This document shows positions 17,034 to 25,668 of a DNA stretch of 64,000 nt, one piece after another (position 1 is the stretch's first letter; each line of letters starts with the position of its first letter). The notes below the pieces were generated by a model that was given only the letters and a program-made list of their open reading frames with translations, was not told where the DNA came from and made no database searches. Where the stretch lies: positions 1 to 64,000 of the forward strand of contig NZ_QJRF01000048.1 of assembly GCF_013393345.1 (NCBI RefSeq), in the 5' to 3' direction. Source of the DNA: Pseudomonas taiwanensis. GTDB taxonomy: Bacteria; Pseudomonadota; Gammaproteobacteria; Pseudomonadales; Pseudomonadaceae. The position numbers and the translations under genes were made by a program.

Positions 17034-17879
17034 TCACTCCAGCAATCCGCCCGCGCCGTACAACTCAGGTCGACGATCCTCATGGAGGTGATTGTGCTGG
17101 CTGATGCGCTTGTTGCGCGCTTCGTCCAGATTCAGGGTAGCGATGAGGATCTGCTCCCCGCCCTCCTCCGCCGGTCCCGCCAATGGGTAGCCGTCCGGAT
17201 CGACAATCACCGAGCCCTGCACCCAGTTCACCCCACGCTCGCTGCCGTGACGATCACAGGCGGCGATGAACAGGCGATTGACCGCCGCGTTCGCTTGCAC
17301 ACGCACCACCTCGGCGGGGCGCTCGATGGGTGGGCGCGGACCGTCCGGCCAGTTGACCGGCGCGCACAGCAGGTCCGCGCCGGCCAATGCCGGCAGGCGC
17401 ACCCACTCGGGGAACTCCAGGTCGTAGCAGATCATCACGCCGATCCGCCCGAAGGCGGTCTCCACCACCGGCGGGGGTTCGTTGCCGGGGGTGAAGATGG
17501 CGTTCTCGGCATCCCACAGGTGCGCCTTGCGGTACAGGGTGCGTAGCCCCGTGGCGTCGACCAGCGCCGCACTGTTGGCAACGCGCTGGTCATCCAGCCG
17601 CTCGCAGAAGCCGCCGACGATGACGATTTCCAGCTCCCGAGCCAGCGCCTTCCAAAGCTGCAACGTCGGGCCATCCACGGCTTCAGCAGAAGCCTGCGCC
17701 TCGGCCAGGTCATGGAAGACATAGCCACTCTGCACCAGCTCCGGCAGCACCACGACCCGTGCCCCCTGCAGCGCAGCTGCGCGGATGGCCCGCTCGGCAA
17801 TGCGGCGGTTGTGGGCGAGGTCACCGATCATCGGCGCCAGCTGGCAACAGGCGACCTTGAGGTTTCGGGATGCGTTCAC
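17034..17879 (-). CDS. Carbon-nitrogen hydrolase (nitrilase superfamily)
   Basis: 281 residues. The Glu-Lys-Cys catalytic triad of the superfamily is visible: E47 in VVLPELVQSGY, K118 in YRKAHLW and C151 in MICYDLEFPE. Members hydrolyse amides, carbamoyl groups or nitriles in the cytoplasm; the C-x-D-x-x-F-P-E context fits omega-amidase or N-carbamoyl amidohydrolase branches better than true nitrilases. It follows the NCS1 permease gene by 20 bases on the same strand. A nucleobase/allantoin-type permease next to a C-N hydrolase suggests uptake and breakdown of a ureido or pyrimidine-like compound. Substrate is inferred. Confidence 0.88.
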   Translation of the reverse strand: MNASRNLKVACCQLAPMIGDLAHNRRIAERAIRAAALQGARVVVLPELVQSGYVFHDLAEAQASAEAVDGPTLQLWKALARELEIVIVGGFCERLDDQRVANSAALVDATGLRTLYRKAHLWDAENAIFTPGNEPPPVVETAFGRIGVMICYDLEFPEWVRLPALAGADLLCAPVNWPDGPRPPIERPAEVVRVQANAAVNRLFIAACDRHGSERGVNWVQGSVIVDPDGYPLAGPAEEGGEQILIATLNLDEARNKRISQHNHLHEDRRPELYGAGGLLE

Positions 17880-17898
17880 TGGGCAGTACTCCCTGTTG

Positions 17899-19404
17899 TC
17901 AGGTTCGCGGTTCCTGGCTTGCGCCGGCCCGGGTCATTTCGAGGATGTCGCGTTCGCTAATGGCGTCGATGATGCGGCGTTCGCTTTCCAGGTCGAGCGA
18001 GCGACTGAGGACGAAGTAGGTCAGGCCGGATACCACCAGGCCCACCAGCCAGGCGATATCGACACCGTCCAGCAGACGCGCCATGGGTCCGACGAAGACT
18101 TCCTGTCCAGCCGCGGCATCGAAGATGAAGAAGAACGGGATCATGCAGACGAAGCCCACCACATAGGCGACGATGCCGCGCAGTTGCCACGCCCCGTAGA
18201 TGCCCTTCGGCGTGAAGAAATGCGGGATCGCATAGCGGCCTTTGCGCACGCAGAAGTAGTCCACCAGGTTCACCGCGGTCCAGGGCACGAGGAAGTACAG
18301 CATCAGCACCAGGAAGGTGTTGAGGATGGAAATGCCGTTGCCACGGATCGACATCACGCAGGCGAGCAGCACCAGGGTGATGACGAGGATCGACAGCACC
18401 CGCGCACGCGGCGTGGGGTTGATACGGCGAACCGAATCGATGCCAGTCAGCAGGGTGAGCATGGCGCTATAGGTATTGAGCGCGATCACTGGCAGGAAGC
18501 CGACCACCGAAACCAGCACCAGTACATGACCCAGCCCTGGCAGCACGGCGGTGCCCACGCGGTCGAGCGCCACCAGCGCATCGGACACCTGCAGCAGCTG
18601 CGCCAGCCAGGCGCCGAGGCCGATCATCCAGGCACCGGAAAGCGACGCACCGAGGAACACCGCCGCGATCAACTTCGTCCGGCTGGTGTTCTTCGGCAGG
18701 TAGCGCGAATAGTCGGATACATAGGGCGCGTAGGAGATGTTGTAGCTGGCGGCGATGGCGAACTGGGTCACGAACGCCACCCAGCTGAAGCCCAGGCTGG
18801 CCGGCTCGGCGACCTCAGTCTGCCCGGCACCGAACATGAGCGCGACGGTCACCAGCGCGTAGAGCGGCAGGGTCAGCATCAACGCCCATTTGAAGGCCTT
18901 GTGCATCAGGTCATGGCCGTAGATCGACAGCAGCGCTCCGGTAGCGATCACCGCGCAAGCCACGGGAAGCGGCTCCAGCCCGAAGACGTTCTTCAGGCCA
19001 CCGATGATCAGCGAGACGTTCACCACGTTGAAGCCGACGAACACGAACAGGGTCGCCATCAACGCCAACACCACCCCGCGATAACCGAACTGCGCGCGGG
19101 ACTGGATCATCTGCGGCAGACCCATCTCCGGCCCCTGAGAACCATGGAAGGCCATGAACAAGGTGCCGAACATGATGCCCAGCGCACCGGCCAGGGTCGT
19201 CCACAGGGCGGACAGCCCAAGGCTCGGCCCGACGAAACCGATGGAGATGGTGAAGAAATGGAAGTTACCAAGGAACCAGAATGGCCCCTGGCTGCTGAGC
19301 CGGGCGTGGCGCTCGGACTCGGGAATGTAGTCGATCGAGTGACCTTCGATGGCCAATCCGCCGCTGGCGTCAGCCGCGTGAACGGGCTGGGTGGACCCTG
19401 ACAT
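17899..19404 (-). CDS. NCS1 family nucleobase/cation symporter
   Basis: 501 residues with about twelve membrane helices. The start MSGSTQPVHA at 19404 is chosen for its AAGGAG site eight bases upstream; an earlier in-frame ATG at 19485 lacks one. The N-terminal IPESERHARLSSQGPFWFLGNFHFFTISIGFVG and the helix pair with NISYAPYVSDYSRYLP are typical of NCS1 cytosine/purine/allantoin permeases in the inner membrane. The next gene is a C-N hydrolase, and a LysR gene is divergent upstream, so import and hydrolysis are probably co-regulated. Confidence 0.9.
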   Translation of the reverse strand: MSGSTQPVHAADASGGLAIEGHSIDYIPESERHARLSSQGPFWFLGNFHFFTISIGFVGPSLGLSALWTTLAGALGIMFGTLFMAFHGSQGPEMGLPQMIQSRAQFGYRGVVLALMATLFVFVGFNVVNVSLIIGGLKNVFGLEPLPVACAVIATGALLSIYGHDLMHKAFKWALMLTLPLYALVTVALMFGAGQTEVAEPASLGFSWVAFVTQFAIAASYNISYAPYVSDYSRYLPKNTSRTKLIAAVFLGASLSGAWMIGLGAWLAQLLQVSDALVALDRVGTAVLPGLGHVLVLVSVVGFLPVIALNTYSAMLTLLTGIDSVRRINPTPRARVLSILVITLVLLACVMSIRGNGISILNTFLVLMLYFLVPWTAVNLVDYFCVRKGRYAIPHFFTPKGIYGAWQLRGIVAYVVGFVCMIPFFFIFDAAAGQEVFVGPMARLLDGVDIAWLVGLVVSGLTYFVLSRSLDLESERRIIDAISERDILEMTRAGASQEPRT

Positions 19405-19672
19405 GGGATGCTCCTTCGCTCCTGGTCGAGCGAACTGTTGTTCTTGTGATGATGCGGTCGGCGGGCCACGCAAGGCGCCAGCCATACATCGGGTTCATCT
19501 ATGTTGGGTGAGATGGCGTTGCCCGAACCCTGTGGCGAACGTCCTCGGCGGCGCCCTATGATGACGCCCGGCGATCTGGCTGTTCCCGGCATCCTGATGG
19601 GGATGGAACCATCGCTGAAGCAGCAATCTAGGTGCCCTGCCGAACTCGTAAAATAGCGCGGGCCAACTGTTC

Positions 19673-19692
19673 ACATAGATCGCCTTCTATGT
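19673..19692. promoter_or_regulatory. Inverted repeat, likely LysR operator
   Basis: ACATAGA-N6-TCTATGT, perfect 7-base arms, ending 20 bases before the LysR start at 19713 and lying in the 308-base divergent region in front of the NCS1 permease gene. Size and position fit an autoregulatory LysR site. The rest of that intergenic region shows nothing else I can name. Confidence 0.5.
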
Positions 19693-19712
19693 AAGGCACC
19701 CACGGAGGCCTC

Positions 19713-20615
19713 ATGCTGGGCAACGTATCCGAACTGGATATCCGCCTGATCCGCGTGTTCCTGGCCGTTGTCGAGGCCGGCGGCATTTCCGCTGCACAGA
19801 CTGCGTTGAACACCTCGCAGCCCACCATCAGCGCGCAGCTCGCATCACTGGAAACCCGCCTCGGCTTCCGCCTCTGCCAGCGTGGCCGGGCCGGATTCGC
19901 CCTGACGGCCAAGGGCAGCCAGTTCGTCGACGCGGCGCGGCGCCTGCTGGCCGCAGCCGAGGGCTTTCGCCTGGAAGTGCAGCACATCAACCGCACCCTC
20001 TCCGGCACGCTGAACATCGGACTGCTGGGACAGATCGACCCCACGGCCAACAAGAAGATCGCCCTGGCCATCGCACGCCTGCGCGCGCGCAACCAGGGGC
20101 TGTACTTCCAGTTCACCGAACTGTCGTCGTCGTTTCTCGAAGAGAAGCTCATCAACGGCCACCTGGACCTGGCGATCGGCTATTTCTGGCGGCGCCTCGA
20201 CAACCTCGACTACCTGGCCCTGTTCCGCGAAACCCAGGCGGCCTATTGCAGCGCGTCCCACCCCCTCTATCTCCAGGCGGGTGCGCTACAGGATGCGGAC
20301 GTGGCCGAGCACGAATGGGTCTGGCCCAGCCACCCGCTTCCGGAAATGCCGGCACCGACCTCCATCGAGCGCATGACTGCACTTACCGACAGCATGGATG
20401 GCGCTGCCCTGCTGATTCTTTCCGGCCAGCACCTGGGCTTCCTGCCTGAGCATTACGCGGCAAGCCACGTCGACCTGGACCAGCTCCGCGCCCTCAACCC
20501 GGAGCGGTTTCGCTATGAAGTGCAGTTCCATGCGGCAGTGCGCCACTCCACCCGGCAGAGCGAACTGGTGAGCACCTTTCTGGAGGAGTTGATAAACGCC
20601 TTCGAGCTGACCTGA
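19713..20615 (+). CDS. LysR-type regulator
   Basis: 300 residues. The DNA-binding domain spans about residues 8-66 (LIRVFLAVVEAGGISAAQTALNTSQPTISAQLASLETRLG with FRLCQRGRAGFALTAKG), followed by the periplasmic-binding-like effector domain. It is divergent from the NCS1 permease and C-N hydrolase genes and therefore the best candidate for their regulator; a perfect inverted repeat lies just upstream of its start. The inducer is unknown. The next gene, on the opposite strand, converges with it. Confidence 0.9.
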   Translation: MLGNVSELDIRLIRVFLAVVEAGGISAAQTALNTSQPTISAQLASLETRLGFRLCQRGRAGFALTAKGSQFVDAARRLLAAAEGFRLEVQHINRTLSGTLNIGLLGQIDPTANKKIALAIARLRARNQGLYFQFTELSSSFLEEKLINGHLDLAIGYFWRRLDNLDYLALFRETQAAYCSASHPLYLQAGALQDADVAEHEWVWPSHPLPEMPAPTSIERMTALTDSMDGAALLILSGQHLGFLPEHYAASHVDLDQLRALNPERFRYEVQFHAAVRHSTRQSELVSTFLEELINAFELT

Positions 20616-20630
20616 CGACCTGCGCCGCAC

Positions 20631-21401
20631 TCAGAAGCCGTATTTCGCCTTCAACACCTGTATCGCCACCTGCTCCCGCTGGAGAAAGGCATCGAAGCGC
20701 TGGATGAGCTCCGGATGGCGGATGCTGGAGAGGTGGTAGTAGCTGTCGCTGAGTGGCAGCAATGTCGGCTCGATCACCAAGCCGCCCTCGCGTCCCAGGC
20801 GCTTGAGGTGAAAATTCGCCACTTGCTGCGCCATGTTGGCGGCGTCGATATAGCCGGCCATGGCCATGTGGATAAGTCCCTCGGGATTGGGTGCCTCCTT
20901 GATGACCACCCGCCCGGCAGCGATATCGCCCTGGAATTTCCACGGCGTGAAGCCACGGACGAAGCCGAGGCGACGGAAGCTCGCCCGCGCCTGGCCCTTG
21001 CGCTCCGGCAGTACCAGCATGGCGTCCTGAAACTGCAGCACCGCTTGCGAATAGGTGATACCGGCCGGCTTGTGCGCCGCCTCCCAGCGCGGGTTGTCGG
21101 GGAAGATCAGGTCGAGTCGCCCGGTCCAGTAGGCGTGGGACAGGCGCCGCACCGGCAGCGCCACATAGGTGAAGCGCAGGTTTTCCCGGGCGGCGAAGAG
21201 GTCCAGCAGGTCGCGGGCATAGCCGCGGTACTCGTTGCCTGGCGGCACTGCGGAGTAGATGGGGTAGTAGTCCACCTGCTCCACCCCGATACGGTATTCG
21301 GCCGGTTGGCTGGCGTGACCCAATAGCGGCCACACGCTGACAATCAGCAGCGCGACGAACCACAACGCTCGGCAACGACTGGATACCTGCGTACTCGGCA
21401 T
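20631..21401 (-). CDS. Periplasmic amino-acid-type solute-binding protein (SBP family 3)
   Basis: 256 residues with a signal peptide (to about residue 31, ending PLLGHASQ). The mature sequence begins AEYRIGVEQVDYYPIY and continues GYARDLLDLFAARENLRFTYVALPVRRL, the usual lobe-one pattern of family-3 binding proteins, with DLIFPDNPRWEAAHK further on. No permease or ATPase gene is adjacent. Such orphan proteins in Pseudomonas may be sensors or have lost transport function. It converges on the LysR gene with 15 bases between them. Confidence 0.8.
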   Translation of the reverse strand: MPSTQVSSRCRALWFVALLIVSVWPLLGHASQPAEYRIGVEQVDYYPIYSAVPPGNEYRGYARDLLDLFAARENLRFTYVALPVRRLSHAYWTGRLDLIFPDNPRWEAAHKPAGITYSQAVLQFQDAMLVLPERKGQARASFRRLGFVRGFTPWKFQGDIAAGRVVIKEAPNPEGLIHMAMAGYIDAANMAQQVANFHLKRLGREGGLVIEPTLLPLSDSYYHLSSIRHPELIQRFDAFLQREQVAIQVLKAKYGF

Positions 21402-21594
21402 GGATGGACAGGGGGCCTGACGAAAAATGCCGCTCAGTTTAGGCCGGCAGGAACCCGGGAGTCTCCCCCTTTTCAGTCCTTAATCGGCCCCCAGATTCCC
21501 ACCCAGCCGGTTCCGGCCATGGGATCGAAATCGGCGCTGTAGTACTCGAACTCCGGCGTTGTTGCCAGAGATCGGCCATCGGTCCAAGGGCCTT

Positions 21595-21649
21595 GTAGGA
21601 GCTAGCTTGCTAGCGAAACAGGGCCATTCGCTGGCAAGCCAGCTCCTAC
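21595..21649. repeat. REP-like palindrome (gtaggagc type)
   Basis: GTAGGAGCTAGCTTGCTAGC ... GCAAGCCAGCTCCTAC: near-complementary arms of a dispersed Pseudomonas extragenic palindrome. Related copies are at 37341, 50830 and 55135. It is the only feature recognised in the 384-base gap 21402-21785. Confidence 0.8.
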
Positions 21650-21785
21650 GGGTAATCCAGCCACTTGCAACACTTAATGCGGACACAGCCATTTCCTTCG
21701 CCGACAGCCGGACGGGAATTGCGCAACCAATCCCCGCCGCCGCTGTCCATAATGGCGCGCTCCGTCAGCGCCTCCGGGAGGTTCC

Positions 21786-22400
21786 TTGTTCGCTGTATCC
21801 CTTCGCAGTTTCCTGCTTCAGACCATCCTCGCCCTGCCCTTCGTTTCCACCGCCGCCCTCGCCTGCCCCAGCGGGCAATCGCAGGTGTGTGTGGTGACCT
21901 GCTTCTGCGCGCCGGGTAACCAGGGAGACATGGCGCCTTTGCTGGAAGGCGTCAACCAGATGGCCGCTGCCAGCCTGCAACAGTGGATCGTGGAATCGCG
22001 CAACAACATGCCTGCCACCCTGCTGCATCCCATTCCACTGCACATCCGTGCACAGCTTGAGCCCTACTACGACCTGCAGGTGCTGGACACGGCGCGCTAC
22101 AAGGTGGGGGTCGACACCGAGGCGAACGCCGCCAACACCCTGATGCAGAACCCGGATGTGGAGGCCGTGACGCTGGTAGACGTGATCGTCTTCCGCAACG
22201 AGGACGACGCAGAGAACAACGTCGCCCTCTGGGCCCACGAAGTGCATCACGTGAAGCAGTACCTGGAATGGGGCGTGGCGGACTTCGCCAAGCGCTACAC
22301 CCGCGACTACAACTCGGTGGAAGCGCCGGCTTACAAGATCCAGGGCGAAGTGGCGCGGGCGTTGAAGCCGACGGTGGCCAGCAGCGGCAGGAAACTCTGA
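21786..22400 (+). CDS. Secreted DUF4157 (eCIS-core-like) protein with HExxH motif
   Basis: 204 residues from a TTG start preceded by a good ribosome site (gggagg). A signal peptide (MFAVSLRSFLLQTILALPFVSTAALA) is followed by a Cys-rich segment (CPSGQSQVCVVTCFC). The C-terminal part contains ALWAHEVHHVKQYLEWGVADFAKRY, with HEVHH (151-155) matching the zinc-protease-like HExxH of the DUF4157 domain. DUF4157 is best known next to contractile injection systems, but stand-alone secreted copies exist. No injection-system genes are beside it. Whether it is an active protease is unknown. Confidence 0.75.
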   Translation: MFAVSLRSFLLQTILALPFVSTAALACPSGQSQVCVVTCFCAPGNQGDMAPLLEGVNQMAAASLQQWIVESRNNMPATLLHPIPLHIRAQLEPYYDLQVLDTARYKVGVDTEANAANTLMQNPDVEAVTLVDVIVFRNEDDAENNVALWAHEVHHVKQYLEWGVADFAKRYTRDYNSVEAPAYKIQGEVARALKPTVASSGRKL

Positions 22401-22484
22401 GCCCGCCATCTGCCCAAACCTTCCAGACGATTCGGAACCGGGCGCTGAGAAGTCAGCTCGCCCCTCGCCTCCGCCTGGCGAGGA

Positions 22485-23324
22485 TCAATCCAGATCGGAT
22501 GCCTGATGACGCTCCGGGCACTGCTCTTCCGGCTCACCCCAGGTGCGATTGACCCGCCTGCCACGTCTCACCGCGGGCCGCTCGGCGATTTCCTCGGCCC
22601 AGCGCAGGACGTGGATGTACTCATGGGCGGAGAGGAATTCCGCTGCCGAATACAGGTTCCCCCGCACCAATTGGCCGTACCACGGCCATACAGCGATATC
22701 GGCGATGGTGTAGGCATCACCCGCCAGGTAGCTGTGCTCGGCGAGCCGACGATCCAGGACATCCAACTGGCGCTTGGTCTCCATGGTGAACCGATCGATC
22801 GGGTATTCGAGCTTCTCCGGCGCGTAGGCATAGAAATGCCCGAAACCTCCGCCCAGATAGGGCGCCGACCCCATCTGCCAGAACAGCCAGTTCAGGGTTT
22901 CGGTACGCCCCGCCAGGTCCGTGGGCAGGAAGCGGCCGAACCTCTCCGCCAGGTACAGCAGGATCGAGCCCGACTCGAAGACACGGATCGGCACTTCCTG
23001 GCTGTAATCCACCAGGACGGGAATCTTCGAGTTGGGATTGATCCCGACGAAGCCTGTGGAGAACTGCTCACCCTCCGTGATGCGGATAAGCCAGGCGTCG
23101 TACTCGGCATCGGCATGCCCCAGGGCCAGCAGCTCTTCCAGCAGGACCGTCACCTTCACGCCATTGGGCGTGCCCAGCGAATAGAGCTGCAACGGATGCT
23201 TGCCCACCGGCAGCACGCGTTCATGGGTTGGTCCCGCGACCGGCCGATTGATGTTGGCGAACTCGCCCCCGGACGGCGCAAGGTGCTGCCATACCCTGGG
23301 CGGAACATACTGTGCGTCAGACAT
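22485..23324 (-). CDS. yghU: Glutathione S-transferase, YghU-like
   Basis: 279 residues. The N-terminal extension (QYVPPRVWQHLAPSGGEFANINRPVAGPTHERVLPVGKHP) is the hallmark of the YghU/Nu-class group. Then comes the thioredoxin-like domain (LQLYSLGTPNGVKVTVLLEELL ... GINPNSKIPVLVD ... FESGSILLYLAERFG) and the helical C-terminal domain (YTIADIAVWPWYGQL). Such enzymes bind two glutathione molecules and act in disulfide or peroxide reduction. Length is normal for YghU (about 288). It stands alone and is divergent from the histidine kinase gene, with a 227-base gap in which nothing is recognised. Confidence 0.9.
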   Translation of the reverse strand: MSDAQYVPPRVWQHLAPSGGEFANINRPVAGPTHERVLPVGKHPLQLYSLGTPNGVKVTVLLEELLALGHADAEYDAWLIRITEGEQFSTGFVGINPNSKIPVLVDYSQEVPIRVFESGSILLYLAERFGRFLPTDLAGRTETLNWLFWQMGSAPYLGGGFGHFYAYAPEKLEYPIDRFTMETKRQLDVLDRRLAEHSYLAGDAYTIADIAVWPWYGQLVRGNLYSAAEFLSAHEYIHVLRWAEEIAERPAVRRGRRVNRTWGEPEEQCPERHQASDLD

Positions 23325-23551
23325 GTGAACCCCCTGATGCAGGACTGGTGGTCTTGAAAGGAATGCGGAGCATTGTAGGGCGACAGCAGCTTCCGGGGGT
23401 GGCCAGCAGGCGAAGGTGCGGCCATGCTCACTCGAGTTCCCGATCAGGCCCGATTGATGCCCGCGCTAGACGAGCCCCACCTTGCCCCCCACAAGGGATT
23501 CCATGCATCCTCCGTAGCCCTACGGATGGCCGCCGTCCGCACGGACCAGGC

Positions 23552-24991
23552 ATGATGCCCCGCGTGAATCCCCTGACCCATCTCCGCACATTCCTGCTCT
23601 GGCTGGTGCTGTTCTGCCCTGTTGCCGCGTGGATTGGCTGGCAGGACTATGCCGACCGCCATGAGCGCTTCTTCCAGGACACCAGCATCGCCCAGCGCAT
23701 GCTCAGCCAGAAGACAGTGCAGCACGAAGCCGTGCTGGCCACCCTGGCCGCGTTGTCGCATCCGCCAATTCCCGAACGCCTGCTCCCCAGCCTGCAACCC
23801 TCCATGCCGCAACTGCTGGGCCTGGGTTTTCTGCGCGACGGAAACTGGGCGGGCAGCCTCGCCGCCCCGCCGAACTTCGCCGCTGCGGTCGAGCAGGCCC
23901 GCCAGTTGAAGCGCCCCGTCACGCTGCCGCTGGACGAGGCCCGCTACTGGCTGGTGGCACCATCGAGCTGGAGCCTGTTGCTGGACGCGCGCCAACTCAT
24001 CCCGGCCAGCGACTTTCCCCCTTCGCTGGCGATGCTGACGCTGGATGTGGGCGCCGGTCCGCTCACCCTGTTGGCACGCCAATCCGGCGCCGACTCACTG
24101 GGCTGGTTGATCGACCTGCACAAGCCCCTGGGGGCGGTCAGCCAACCCTTTCCCCTGCACAGCTGGCGCCTGCTGACACCCGCCGACTGGCCCTGGCTGG
24201 AATGGCTGGCCTGGGCGGTCGCCAGTGGCCTCCTGATGGCCGGTTTCGCGGCCTGGCAGCGGTCGCGCGCCGATGCCAGGCGACAGCAGGAGAAAGCGCG
24301 TCTGGCCGCGATGACACGGCTGAGCACCTTAGGCGAGATGGCGGCGGGCATCGCCCACGAACTGAACCAGCCGCTGACCGCCATCCTCGCCCAGGTACGG
24401 GCCGCCGAGCGCCTGCTGGATGACGAAGACGAACGTCCAGCGGTCCGCCAGGCCCTGCTCGCCAGTGCCGGACAGGCACGCCGCGCAGCCGACATCATCC
24501 AGCGCATGCGCGAACTGGTTCAGCCCAGTTCGCCTTCACCGCGCACCGCGGTCGATCCGGACACCCTGGCGGCTTCGCTGCTGTTCCTGCGCGAACAGGA
24601 ACTGGCGCGCCGCGGCATCCGCCTGACCTGGCGCAACGCCTCGCCGGGCGCCCGCCCCAAGGGCGACCGGGTGGCCCTCGAGCAGATCCTGCACAACCTG
24701 GTGCAGAACGCCGCCGACGCCCCGGGCACCCGCAACATCGCCCTCTGCGGCGGCGTCGAAGACGGCCGCTATGCATTCAGCGTCAGCGACGACGGTCCGG
24801 GTGTTCCCGCCGATTCGCTGCCGCGCCTGTTCGAGCCCTTCTACACCACGCGGCCGCAAGGCATGGGACTGGGCCTGACGCTGTGCGAGACCCTCGCCGG
24901 CGCCATGGACGGCCACATCAGCGTCCGCAACCTCGATCCACGGGGCGCCGGCTTCACACTGCGCATGCCCCTCGCCGGAGCCGATGCATGA
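23552..24991 (+). CDS. Membrane sensor histidine kinase
   Basis: 479 residues from the ATG at 23552 (a second ATG follows directly). Two membrane helices at about 12-30 and 215-235 flank a periplasmic sensor region of about 185 residues with no recognised fold. The kinase core has the H box GEMAAGIAHELNQPLTAI (phospho-acceptor H269), N box LEQILHNLVQNAADA, G1 DDGPGVP and G2 GMGLGL. The layout resembles DctB/TtrS/FixL-type kinases that pair with FixJ-like regulators. It overlaps the regulator gene by four bases. The signal is unknown. Confidence 0.88.
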   Translation: MMPRVNPLTHLRTFLLWLVLFCPVAAWIGWQDYADRHERFFQDTSIAQRMLSQKTVQHEAVLATLAALSHPPIPERLLPSLQPSMPQLLGLGFLRDGNWAGSLAAPPNFAAAVEQARQLKRPVTLPLDEARYWLVAPSSWSLLLDARQLIPASDFPPSLAMLTLDVGAGPLTLLARQSGADSLGWLIDLHKPLGAVSQPFPLHSWRLLTPADWPWLEWLAWAVASGLLMAGFAAWQRSRADARRQQEKARLAAMTRLSTLGEMAAGIAHELNQPLTAILAQVRAAERLLDDEDERPAVRQALLASAGQARRAADIIQRMRELVQPSSPSPRTAVDPDTLAASLLFLREQELARRGIRLTWRNASPGARPKGDRVALEQILHNLVQNAADAPGTRNIALCGGVEDGRYAFSVSDDGPGVPADSLPRLFEPFYTTRPQGMGLGLTLCETLAGAMDGHISVRNLDPRGAGFTLRMPLAGADA

Positions 24992-25611
24992 GCCTTCCTG
25001 CACACTCGCCGCTGGTGTACCTGGTTGACGATGACGATGCCGTGCGCGACGCCCTGGCGCTGTTGCTACGCAGCGTCGGCCTGCGCAGCGAAGGCTTCGG
25101 CGATCCCCAGGAGTTTCTCGATACACTGTCGCCGCAGGCCATCGGCTGCGTTGTGCTGGATATCCGCATGCCGGGCATCGGCGGGCTGGACGTGCTGGCA
25201 CGGCTGGCGGAGGCCTCCGACCTGCCGGTGGTGATGCTCACCGGCCACGCCAACGTCGACCTCTGCCGCCGGGCCTTCAAGGGCGGCGCCATGGAATTCC
25301 TGCAGAAGCCGGCGGACGACGATGTTTTCCTCGATGCGGTGCAGGCCGCCGTGCGCACCCACATCGCCAGCCGCGAGCGCCAGGCCGTGACCCAGGCGGC
25401 CGTGGACCGACTGGCGCGTCTCTCGGGGCGCGAGCGTGATGTGCTGGAACGCATCGTCCAGGGCCTGAGCAACAAGGAGATCGCGCGCGAGTTCGAGCTG
25501 TCGCCGCGCACCGTGGAAACCTACCGGGCCAACGTCTTCGCGAAGCTCGAAGCCGATTCCCTGGCGCAACTCATCCGCCAGTACGCCAGCCTGCTCGACT
25601 CGCCGCCGTAG
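24988..25611 (+). CDS. FixJ/TtrR-type response regulator
   Basis: 207 residues starting at the ATGA overlap with the kinase gene. The receiver domain has the acidic pocket DDDD near 14-17, phosphorylation site D58 (VVLDIRMPG) and K107 (FLQKPADD). A LuxR-type helix-turn-helix forms the C-terminus (LSGRERDVLERIVQGLSNKEIAREFELSPRTVETYRANVFAKL). This is the FixJ arrangement. No obvious target operon is adjacent in the same orientation; the convergent gene downstream is an exporter. The target may lie elsewhere or be the divergent or neighbouring transport genes. Confidence 0.88.
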   Translation: MSLPAHSPLVYLVDDDDAVRDALALLLRSVGLRSEGFGDPQEFLDTLSPQAIGCVVLDIRMPGIGGLDVLARLAEASDLPVVMLTGHANVDLCRRAFKGGAMEFLQKPADDDVFLDAVQAAVRTHIASRERQAVTQAAVDRLARLSGRERDVLERIVQGLSNKEIAREFELSPRTVETYRANVFAKLEADSLAQLIRQYASLLDSPP

Positions 25612-25668
25612 CGCGAGCGATATGGCGGGCGGCGAGCGCGATTCAAAATACTGACTTGCGTACCGACC

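Noticed and set aside
17785-19401. 538-codon plus-strand frame opposite the NCS1 permease
   Set aside because: Composition is His/Gln/Arg-rich without any domain; the minus strand encodes a clear twelve-helix permease with a ribosome site.
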